From Gammaproteobacteria bacterium (GTDB lineage Bacteria; Pseudomonadota; Gammaproteobacteria; Chromatiales; Chromatiaceae), in contig JARFQQ010000050.1 in NCBI GenBank assembly GCA_029287695.1, positions 1 through 5,032 of the forward strand: DNA of 5,032 nt. The letters are read 5' to 3'. This document shows, piece after piece, positions 1 through 5,032 of this stretch; position 1 is the stretch's first letter, and every line of letters starts with the position of its first letter. The notes beneath the pieces were generated by a model, which saw only the letters and a program-made list of their open reading frames with translations, was not told the DNA's origin and made no database searches. The position numbers and the translations under genes were made by a program.

Positions 1-704
1 CCGCGAAAAGCAGCTGCCGACTCCAGAAAAAAGTACGCGCGCGGGTTGATGTAGCGACCAAGTTCGATACCGGCAAGCGTCGTGTCTTCCACGCCCGTGG
101 CCTGTACGGCACTGCTGGTTGGCGAATAGTGTTGCAGCGTCGGCGCGAGATAAACCGGCGCCATCTGCAAATCGAGTCCGGAAAGGTCGCCGAATTCATC
201 GTCATCGGCGAAAACGCTCTGGAAAGAAAGCTCTGCGATGAACCCAAGCTGATCGCTGTCGATATTGCCGTTCGGAAAACTGACTTTCGCGTATTCGAGC
301 CCGAGCGCGAATTTGCCAAAATCGTAAAGCACCCCGGCATGCGGCCTGAGCATGAGGCCGCCACCCTGCGGGGCTGATCCCCCGCCACCACCACCGACAA
401 AGAGACCGCCATCCAGTATCACTCTGCCGGTCTGGTAGCGCAGGCCAAATTCACCACCGCCCGTGAAGAAACCGCCCCGCTGGCCGGAGACAGCGCTGTA
501 GACACCGAGGCCGTAGTAGAAGGAAGTGTGTTCATTGAGCTGCCTGTCGACGAGGTAACCGAGGCCAAGCAGGCCGAGCTTCTCGTTACCCGGCAACGTC
601 AGCTCCTCGTAGCCGGCACGCACCCTGTTGTCGACAAGCAGCACCCCGGCCGCCAGATGGCCCGGCAGAAAGAGAATGAAACAAAGCAGGACAAGACGTC
701 TCAT
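1..704 (-). CDS. Secreted, probably outer-membrane beta-barrel protein (partial, C-terminus beyond left edge)
   Basis: An open frame starts at the ATG at 704-702 and stays open to base 1, giving 234 visible residues. Residues 1-19 look like a Sec signal peptide: MRR, a hydrophobic core (LVLLCFILFL), then a likely signal peptidase I site near HLAA|G. There is no lipobox. The mature part is rich in glycine, tyrosine and phenylalanine, with alternating strands such as LGLLGLGYLVD, TSFYYGLGVYSAV, GEFGLRYQTGRVILDGGLFVG, GVLYDFGKFALGLEYAKV and LGFIAELSFQ. This is typical of an outer-membrane barrel. A glycine-rich stretch at 104-116 (six Gly in a row) may be a loop. I do not recognise the family, so the barrel call is from composition and pattern. 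The ribosome site is weak (ACGGG about 5 bases upstream). It lies 121 bases after cmoB, so it could be the last gene of that transcript or have its own promoter. Confidence 0.75.
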   Translation of the reverse strand, partial: MRRLVLLCFILFLPGHLAAGVLLVDNRVRAGYEELTLPGNEKLGLLGLGYLVDRQLNEHTSFYYGLGVYSAVSGQRGGFFTGGGEFGLRYQTGRVILDGGLFVGGGGGGSAPQGGGLMLRPHAGVLYDFGKFALGLEYAKVSFPNGNIDSDQLGFIAELSFQSVFADDDEFGDLSGLDLQMAPVYLAPTLQHYSPTSSAVQATGVEDTTLAGIELGRYINPRAYFFLESAAAFR

Positions 705-723
705 GATACCCGTGGTGACTGCA

Positions 724-827
724 AGCGCTGACCGGGCGCTCTCTCTCCATGTCGATTCAGTACAACTTCCACTTTACCAGACCCTTGCCTCCCGGGCTTC
801 AAACAGGCGAGAGAGAGCGACAGCGCT
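724..827. repeat. Imperfect inverted repeat between cmoB and the outer-membrane gene
   Basis: On the plus strand CGCTCTCTCTC at 737-747 is exactly complementary to GAGAGAGAGCG at 809-819. Moving outward, AGCGCTG at 724-730 pairs with CAGCGCT at 821-827, after a 6-base against 1-base internal loop. The result is an 18-base-pair stem with a 61-base loop that begins inside the cmoB stop codon. In the transcript this could fold into a large hairpin. No U-tract follows it, so it is not a standard intrinsic terminator. It could be a 3' end stabiliser, a regulatory leader for the downstream gene, or a chance product of GA/CT-rich sequence. The pairing is seen directly; function is not shown. Confidence 0.5.
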
Positions 828-1812
828 AAAGTGTCGCGATCAATACAGCGCGCAGGGGCGAAGGATATCCCTCGACGGTCCTGGCTTGATTCGCCGGATC
901 GAGAAAATCCGGCAGCGAGTCGAACTTCATCCACTCGGTGCTGCGCTGCTCATCGACGGTGGTGCTGTTGAGGTCAGCGACATGCACATCACGAAAACCA
1001 ACGCGCTCCATCCAGCGCATGAGTGTCGGCGGGGATGGCAGGAACCAGACATTGCGCATTTGTGCATAGCGGTCAGAGGGCAAGAGCACCTCGCCCTCCT
1101 TTCCATCGATGACAAGCGTCTCGAGCACGAGCTCGCCGCCGTGCTTCAGGAAGGATTTGAGTTGCAGCAGGTGATCGATTGGTGAACGGCGGTGATAGAG
1201 GACGCCCATGGAGAAGACAGTATCGAATGCGAGCTGGTCAGAGGGGAGTTGATCGACACCGAGCGGCAGAAGCCAGGCCGGCCAGTGGTCGCCAACGAAA
1301 TGCCGCACGGCCGCAAACTGGTGCATGAACAGCCAGTTCGGATCAATGCCGAGAACGAGGCGCGCACCCTCGCCTGCCATGCGCCAGACGTGATAGCCGT
1401 TGCCGCAGCCGATATCGAGCACACAACGCTCTCCGAGTGGCCGGATATGCGGCCGGATGCGCTCCCATTTCCAGTCTGAACGCCACTCGGTGTCGATCGT
1501 GACGCCATGCAGATGGAAGGGGCCCTTGCGCCACGGACTCAGACGCAACAGTGCCTGTCTCAATGCATCGACCTGGACCGGCTCGGCTGAAGAGCCGGTT
1601 GACGTGATGACCGAACCCTCCAGGTCGACGAGCGATGCGTCGATTCCGGGAAGGTCATCGAAAGCGGCACGCCAGCGCGGAATATCGCCGTGCTGGCGGT
1701 TACGGATCTCTTCTTCCACCTGCGCCGGCAACTGTTCCGCCCAGCGGTTCATGCCGGATTGCTGCAGCGCCTGCACGAGCGACGCCATGCGGAAAAAGTC
1801 GAGGTCGGGCAT
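826..1812 (-). CDS. cmoB: tRNA U34 carboxymethyltransferase CmoB
   Basis: CmoB transfers the carboxymethyl group of carboxy-S-adenosyl-L-methionine (Cx-SAM) to 5-hydroxyuridine at tRNA wobble position 34, giving 5-oxyacetyluridine; it acts in the cytoplasm. The 328-residue protein matches E. coli CmoB (323 aa) along its length. It has an N-terminal helical part (MNRWAEQLPAQ), the signature PWRKGPFHLHGVTIDTEWRSDWKW at about 93-116, the Rossmann methyltransferase motif LDIGCGNGYH at 132-141 followed by GIDP at 155-158, and FSMGVLYHRRSP at 200-211. The C-terminus is VEGYP..RAVLIA. The residues that bind the Cx-SAM carboxylate in E. coli (Lys91, Tyr200, Arg315) correspond to Lys96, Tyr206 and Arg321. 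I chose the ATG at 1812-1810 because it matches the family's N-terminus, has AGGA four bases upstream and overlaps the cmoA stop as TGATG. An ATG at 1860 in the same frame would add 16 residues inside cmoA and is unlikely. Confidence 0.97.
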   Translation of the reverse strand: MPDLDFFRMASLVQALQQSGMNRWAEQLPAQVEEEIRNRQHGDIPRWRAAFDDLPGIDASLVDLEGSVITSTGSSAEPVQVDALRQALLRLSPWRKGPFHLHGVTIDTEWRSDWKWERIRPHIRPLGERCVLDIGCGNGYHVWRMAGEGARLVLGIDPNWLFMHQFAAVRHFVGDHWPAWLLPLGVDQLPSDQLAFDTVFSMGVLYHRRSPIDHLLQLKSFLKHGGELVLETLVIDGKEGEVLLPSDRYAQMRNVWFLPSPPTLMRWMERVGFRDVHVADLNSTTVDEQRSTEWMKFDSLPDFLDPANQARTVEGYPSPLRAVLIATL

Positions 1813-2525
1813 CAGGTCCTGATCGCGAGAAAGGAGCCGAAGTTGAGGCATTGGAACCACTGTTCTACGCGCCCGAAGCCGGCTTTGTGCAGTCTGTCGC
1901 TATGCGTCTGCGCGGTTTCCGGTACGAGGATATTCTCGAGCGCCGTACGTTTCTGGCTGACCTCGAGCTCCGAATAACCATTGGCCTGTTTGAAGGCATG
2001 ATGCAGGCCCGTCAGCAGGTCATCGGGCATCGCGAGTTTTTCAGAGAGCAGCAGCACTCCCCCGGGGAGCATGCCATCCGCGATTCGCCCTATCATGGCG
2101 TCACGCTCGACGAGCGGGATGAACTGCAGCGTGTAATTGAGCACAACGACAGAGGCCTTTTCGACAATGACGTCGCGCATGTCTGCACAGGTAAATGCCA
2201 CATCGACAGATGATGGATAGTCATGGCTGCTGCAAAGATCGAGCATCGCCTGCGAATTGTCGACGGCCCGAATCGTTGCGGGCTGTTTCAGCTGGCGAGC
2301 AATCGACAGCGTCGATGCACCCTGTGAGCAGCCGAGATCGTAGATACGACTGCCCGGCTGGTAGTAGCGTGCGGCGATGATCCCGGTCAGGGCGATGACA
2401 CTGCCATAGCCCGGGACCGAGCGCCGGATCATGTCCGGAAAAACCGCCGCGACCTTTTCGTCGAAAACGAACGCCTCGACATCCGACAGGGGCTCGGCGT
2501 AGAGGCGATCGCGCCCGTCACTCAT
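1812..2525 (-). CDS. cmoA: Carboxy-S-adenosyl-L-methionine synthase CmoA
   Basis: CmoA uses SAM and prephenate to make carboxy-SAM (releasing phenylpyruvate), which CmoB then consumes. The 237-residue protein is slightly shorter than E. coli CmoA (247 aa), with a small deletion before the GLHHAFKQANGYSE region and no acidic C-terminal tail. Diagnostic segments are FDEKVAAVFPDMIRRSVPGY at 21-40, the SAM-binding motif IYDLGCSQGASTLS at 61-74, AVDNSQAM at 87-94, VVLNYTLQFI at 127-136, GGVLLLSEK at 155-163, NGYSELEVSQKR at 182-193 and RLHKAGF at 211-217. Arg193 of SQKR aligns with E. coli Arg199, which I recall contacting the Cx-SAM carboxylate. I chose the ATG at 2525-2523 because MSDGRDRLY matches the family N-terminus and GGAAAG lies just upstream. 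A start at 2618 would add 31 unrelated residues read through the SET gene. It overlaps the SET gene by 8 bases (ATGAGTGA) and cmoB by one base. Confidence 0.97.
   Translation of the reverse strand: MSDGRDRLYAEPLSDVEAFVFDEKVAAVFPDMIRRSVPGYGSVIALTGIIAARYYQPGSRIYDLGCSQGASTLSIARQLKQPATIRAVDNSQAMLDLCSSHDYPSSVDVAFTCADMRDVIVEKASVVVLNYTLQFIPLVERDAMIGRIADGMLPGGVLLLSEKLAMPDDLLTGLHHAFKQANGYSELEVSQKRTALENILVPETAQTHSDRLHKAGFGRVEQWFQCLNFGSFLAIRT
1817..1820 (-). promoter_or_regulatory. Ribosome binding site of cmoB inside the end of cmoA
   Basis: The minus strand reads CAGGACCTGATG: AGGA, four bases, then the ATG of cmoB, which shares its A with the TGA stop of cmoA. This site favours the start at 1812 over the upstream in-frame ATG at 1860 and points to translational coupling between the two enzymes. 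Confidence 0.65.
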
Positions 2526-2865
2526 GGTCTTTCCATTCATCCCCGTAATCGAAGGTGATCTCCTCGCCCCGGCGAATCCTGCGTCGTGCATAGAGGTCTG
2601 CCTCCTCGAAAAAGGCATTGCCGGGACGCGAATGATTCAGGTAGCGCAGCAGGTTCTTTCCGCTGATGCCGATGATATCGTCGGGGTTCTCCTCATCGTA
2701 GACCCAGAGCACGTACATGCCGTTCTTCTTCGCACCGGGTCCGTGATAGGTGCCGATATAGGTGCCTTTCCGGATGTCCACGGCCGCGAAGAGCCCGGTA
2801 CCATGAATCCCGGACCTCGCGCTGTATACGAGCTCTTTCAGTTCACTGTTCTTGATCCGTTTCAT
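2518..2865 (-). CDS. Stand-alone SET-domain protein, putative protein-lysine methyltransferase
   Basis: The protein has 115 residues and is almost entirely a SET domain, the SAM-dependent lysine methyltransferase fold. Visible motifs in order: SGIHGTGLFAAVDIRKGTYIGTYHG at about 18-42 (the GxG SAM-binding entry and the first strand pair), LLRYLNHSRPGNAFF at 72-86 (the NHS..N motif, with Asn77, His78 and Asn83), and RRIRRGEEITFDYG at 95-108 with the conserved catalytic-type Tyr107. There are no pre-SET or post-SET cysteines, as in small bacterial and viral SET proteins. It follows the ArnD-like gene after two bases (TGACGATG) and overlaps cmoA by 8 bases, so it is probably co-translated with both. 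No clear Shine-Dalgarno is seen, consistent with coupling. The substrate is unknown; bacterial SET proteins can modify ribosomal or chromatin-like proteins, but nothing here identifies a target. Confidence 0.9.
   Translation of the reverse strand: MKRIKNSELKELVYSARSGIHGTGLFAAVDIRKGTYIGTYHGPGAKKNGMYVLWVYDEENPDDIIGISGKNLLRYLNHSRPGNAFFEEADLYARRRIRRGEEITFDYGDEWKDHE
2529..2534 (-). promoter_or_regulatory. Ribosome binding site of cmoA inside the SET gene
   Basis: The minus strand reads GGAAAGACCATG, placing a purine-rich GGAAAG three bases before the cmoA ATG. It lies within the last codons of the SET-domain gene and supports the start at 2525. Confidence 0.5.
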
Positions 2866-2867
2866 CG

Positions 2868-3677
2868 TCAGGTATCCGCAAGAGGAAGACTCTGTGTAGC
2901 TGTCCAGCCGGTGTTGCCCTGCTGCTCCCAGCCGACACTATGTTGCCTGATATCGGCCTCTGCTGCAGCCCCGGCAACGGCTGACAGCGGCAGGAACTCC
3001 CGCGATGAACCCTTCCACATCACGACCATCTTCTCGACCACTGCCTGATCCTCGTCCGCACCAATGCGCCAGTGCTGCCCCATGGGCAGGATTTTCTGGC
3101 TCATGGCGAAGAGTTCTTCGTGGATTCTCGACTCCTGAATCTCGCCACAGCTGCGCAAGATGGACAAGGGCACGAGCGTCACCGGCAACTGCAGGCAACG
3201 GCTCTCGATGTTCTGCATGACCGGAAGAAAGGGACTCTTGCCCAGAACATCCGAGGCAAATGCAAGATTCGACGCTTCCTCGAGTGCGAACAGCCATGGA
3301 TTCGCCTGAAAATCCGTTGCAGCATGGCTTGCAGGATCGGCGTTGAACGTATCCTGCCAGCTGCCGACGGCACGCTGCCACTGCTTCAGTGTCCATGCCC
3401 TGTCTGCATGCGCGGCACCGGAAGCCCAGGCCGAGCTGTCCCAGGGCGCCATCCCCAGGTCATGGCCGGCGTTGCGGATCGAGTGAAAAACATCAGCATG
3501 CGCGGCAAGATGGTTAGAGGTGAGGATGCGCCTCAAGAAGCCTGAATCACGGCCCGGGCCGAGGGAAACGAAAAACGAGGCCTTGATCTCGTAGGCCCTG
3601 AAAAGCGCAAGCAGCCTCTCAACGCCCGCTGTCGCACCTGAAACGGTCTCGACGATGACGCTGATGGTCGTTCGCAT
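2868..3677 (-). CDS. ArnD-like polysaccharide deacetylase-fold protein, probable pseudoenzyme
   Basis: The 269-residue protein resembles ArnD, the NodB-fold deformylase acting on undecaprenyl-phosphate 4-formamido-arabinose in lipid A modification (296 aa in E. coli). Matching stretches are SGATAGVERLLALFRAYEIKASFFVSLGPGRD (13-44), AGHDLGMAPWDSSAWAS (70-86) and SRCLQLPVTL (159-168). The key residues differ. ArnD IDVDT is VIVET here (Ile8 and Glu10 replace the two Asp). HAWDH is APWDS (Ala77 and Ser81 replace the two metal His). The Arg of the WRADQ region appears to be Gln124, and the late His of TIHAEVEG appears to be Gly206. The fold is therefore supported while zinc-dependent catalysis is doubtful. 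There is no signal peptide. The only usable start is the ATG at 3677-3675, as a stop lies 18 bases further upstream in frame. It may act as a binding or regulatory protein; that is inference. Confidence 0.82.
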   Translation of the reverse strand: MRTTISVIVETVSGATAGVERLLALFRAYEIKASFFVSLGPGRDSGFLRRILTSNHLAAHADVFHSIRNAGHDLGMAPWDSSAWASGAAHADRAWTLKQWQRAVGSWQDTFNADPASHAATDFQANPWLFALEEASNLAFASDVLGKSPFLPVMQNIESRCLQLPVTLVPLSILRSCGEIQESRIHEELFAMSQKILPMGQHWRIGADEDQAVVEKMVVMWKGSSREFLPLSAVAGAAAEADIRQHSVGWEQQGNTGWTATQSLPLADT

Positions 3678-3695
3678 GAATTGACAGGCAGGTAC

Positions 3696-3917
3696 TCAGT
3701 CGGTGCTGCAGCTGCCCGACTTGTCATACACAGACATGATGGTTTTGAGCTCCCTGAGCACGGCGCGATTTTCTTCGGCAGAAAGCTGGCGCGTTTCCGG
3801 CAGAGCCTCCCCCGTCTCGAGCACGGCGATGTCTTCCCAGACGGCCTTGCAACCCTTCAGGCAGAGCCGCTCGACACAGTGCTCAACGCGTGATTTCATG
3901 GCCGGAGCGATTGGCAT
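3696..3917 (-). CDS. Small uncharacterised cysteine-containing protein
   Basis: A 73-residue cytoplasmic protein without signal peptide or membrane segment. Its conserved-looking core is MKSRVEHCVERLCLKGCKAV (residues 7-26), carrying a C-x4-C-x3-C pattern (Cys14, Cys19, Cys23). This is followed by a helical stretch WEDIAVLETGEALPE, then ENRAVLRELKTIMSVYD and a last Cys70 near the C-terminus. The cysteines could bind a metal or form a redox centre, but I do not recognise a characterised family. The start is uncertain: ATG at 3917 or ATG at 3899 (67 residues, beginning MKSRVEHC) fit best, although neither has a good ribosome site. Starts at 3992 or 4037 are in frame but add low-complexity residues, and the latter overlaps pntB. 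It sits 77 bases after pntB and 18 bases before the ArnD-like gene, so it may link the two groups in one transcript. Confidence 0.7.
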   Translation of the reverse strand: MPIAPAMKSRVEHCVERLCLKGCKAVWEDIAVLETGEALPETRQLSAEENRAVLRELKTIMSVYDKSGSCSTD

Positions 3918-3994
3918 GCGCACCCGCCCGCTATCAGGCTGTTTGGAGCCCTGTCTCGTTGATAATCCATGGTGGGAAGCTTTATTGCCCATGA

Positions 3995-5032
3995 TCAATG
4001 ACCGGCTCCCTTGAGCGCATTGACCATGGCTTCGCAAACATCCTTCGCATCACCGAAAACCAGCGAGCAGTTGTCACGGTAGTAGAGCAGGTTGTCGACC
4101 CCGGAATAGCCGGGGCGCATGGATCGCTTGATGACGAAGACATGGCGCGCCTTGCCGGCTTCCAGGATCGGCATACCGTAGATCGGGCTCGACGGGTCAT
4201 CCTTTGCAGCCGGGTTGACCACATCGTTCGCACCGACAATCAGTGCCACGTCAGCTGTCGCGAACTCGGGGTTGACCTCATCCATCTCCACGACATTGTC
4301 ATAGGGAATATCGGCCTCGGCGAGCAGCACGTTCATGTGTCCCGGCATGCGACCGGCGACCGGGTGTATGGCGAATTTCACTTCGACATCGCGCGCCTGG
4401 AGGTGATCCATGAGGTCCTTGAGTGCGTGCTGGGCCTGTGCAACAGCCATGCCGTAACCGGGCACGATCAGCACCTTGTTGGCGTCTTCCATCCAGTAGA
4501 TGGCGTCCTCGACGGCTGCCGACTTGACGCCCTTCTCGGCAGCCTCGCCCGCTGCGCTGGCACCCGAGGCCTCACCACCGCCGAAACCGCCAAAGACGAC
4601 ATTGATGATCGAGCGGTTCATTGCCCGGCACATGATGAGCGAGAGAATGGCGCCGGAGAATCCGACCAGCGCGCCCACGATGATGAGAAGGTTGTTTTCG
4701 AGCGTGAAGCCGGTTGCTGCAGCAGCCCATCCCGAATAGGAGTTCAGCATGGAGACGATGACCGGCATATCGGCGCCTCCGATAGGAATGATCAGCGTGA
4801 AGCCGAGCACGAACGAGAGGATGGTCATGAGAGCCAGCGAGGTGACGCTCTCGGTCATGGCGAAATGGATACCGAAGCCGATAGCCGCGATCGCGATGAG
4901 CGCATTAAGCAGGTGCTGACCCTTGAAGATCACGGGTTTGCCGGAGATGATTCCCTGCAGCTTGCCGAAGGCGATGACCGAGCCCGAGAAGGTAATCGCA
5001 CCGATGATGATGCCGACCGAGAGCTCTCCCAT
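3995..5032 (-). CDS. pntB: NAD(P) transhydrogenase subunit beta PntB (partial, N-terminus beyond right edge)
   Basis: PntB is the inner-membrane subunit of the proton-translocating transhydrogenase, which uses the proton gradient to drive hydride transfer from NADH to NADP+. The 345 visible residues correspond to E. coli PntB from about residue 126 on, so some 125 N-terminal residues lie outside. The ATG at 5032 is an internal Met, not the start. Membrane helices are visible near 5-24, 41-58, 64-86 and 112-135. IGGADMPVIVSMLNSYSGW (84-102) carries Asp88 and Asn97, matching E. coli Asp213 and Asn222 of the proton channel. A Gly/Ala-rich linker (148-165) leads to the NADP(H)-binding domain III with VPGYGMAVAQAQ, IHPVAGRMPGHMNVLLAEA, VGANDVVNPAA, KRSMRPGYSGVDN and a C-terminal VFGDAK motif. 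The gene is intact within the window. Its partner pntA is expected just upstream, beyond the right edge. Confidence 0.97.
   Translation of the reverse strand: MGELSVGIIIGAITFSGSVIAFGKLQGIISGKPVIFKGQHLLNALIAIAAIGFGIHFAMTESVTSLALMTILSFVLGFTLIIPIGGADMPVIVSMLNSYSGWAAAATGFTLENNLLIIVGALVGFSGAILSLIMCRAMNRSIINVVFGGFGGGEASGASAAGEAAEKGVKSAAVEDAIYWMEDANKVLIVPGYGMAVAQAQHALKDLMDHLQARDVEVKFAIHPVAGRMPGHMNVLLAEADIPYDNVVEMDEVNPEFATADVALIVGANDVVNPAAKDDPSSPIYGMPILEAGKARHVFVIKRSMRPGYSGVDNLLYYRDNCSLVFGDAKDVCEAMVNALKGAGH

Noticed and set aside
705..825. Intrinsic terminator after cmoB.
   Set aside because: The inverted repeat has a 61-base loop and no U-tract, so it does not fit a rho-independent terminator.
701..934. 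77-residue minus-strand frame whose end reads VVLNRHGERAPGQ, resembling the RHGxRxP motif of histidine acid phosphatases.
   Set aside because: The motif is followed by a stop ten codons later and preceded by out-of-frame cmoB sequence and the spacer. No other part of the family is present, so it is a coincidence.
628..1185. Plus-strand open frame of 185 codons; similar long plus-strand frames occur at 1635-2213, 2524-3048 and 3072-3545.
   Set aside because: All lie opposite well-supported minus-strand genes, have no recognisable domains and are explained by high-GC antisense shadowing.
1812..1860. N-terminal extension of cmoB to the ATG at 1860.
   Set aside because: The extra 16 residues have no counterpart in CmoB, overlap cmoA by 49 bases, and the ATG at 1812 has a ribosome site and a TGATG overlap.
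2526..2618. N-terminal extension of cmoA to the ATG at 2618.
   Set aside because: The added residues are an out-of-frame reading of the SET-domain coding sequence and do not match CmoA.
2868..3677. Naming the gene arnD and assigning a lipid A modification role.
   Set aside because: The catalytic and metal-binding residues are replaced and no other arn genes are in the window, so only an ArnD-like fold is supported.
3976..3992. Possible hairpin GGGCAATAAAGCTTCCC after pntB.
   Set aside because: Only three outer G-C pairs form reliably and no U-tract follows, so it is too weak to call a terminator.
5030..5032. ATG at the right edge as the true pntB start.
   Set aside because: By comparison with PntB it is an internal methionine before GELSVGIIIGAITFSGSV; about 125 family residues should precede it.

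Overview
The window looks like part of a proteobacterial chromosome, most likely a gammaproteobacterium. The evidence is a two-subunit proton-translocating transhydrogenase gene (pntB), a clear cmoA-cmoB pair close to the Escherichia coli proteins, a Gram-negative secreted or outer-membrane protein, and moderately high GC. I cannot name the genus. Every gene I can support lies on the minus strand, so transcription runs from high to low coordinates. No stretch over 300 bases lacks a gene. I see no RNA genes, insertion sequences, CRISPR arrays or phage genes.

In transcription order: (1) the C-terminal three quarters of pntB, running off the right edge at 5032; (2) a small uncharacterised cysteine-containing protein; (3) a 269-residue ArnD-like protein of the polysaccharide-deacetylase (NodB) fold in which the expected metal-binding and catalytic residues appear to be replaced; (4) a 115-residue stand-alone SET-domain protein; (5) cmoA; (6) cmoB; (7) after a 121-base spacer containing an imperfect inverted repeat, a signal-peptide-bearing, beta-strand-rich protein that runs off the left edge.

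Genes 3 to 6 are packed very tightly: a 2-base gap, an 8-base overlap, then a TGATG one-base overlap. This suggests one polycistronic, translationally coupled unit. CmoA makes carboxy-SAM from SAM and prephenate, and CmoB uses it to convert 5-hydroxyuridine at tRNA position 34 to 5-oxyacetyluridine, widening wobble decoding. Transhydrogenase couples NADPH formation to the proton gradient.

The most unusual part is what sits directly upstream of, and coupled to, cmoAB: a minimal SET lysine-methyltransferase-like protein and a probable deacetylase pseudoenzyme. Their function is unknown, and any link to tRNA modification is inference from position only.
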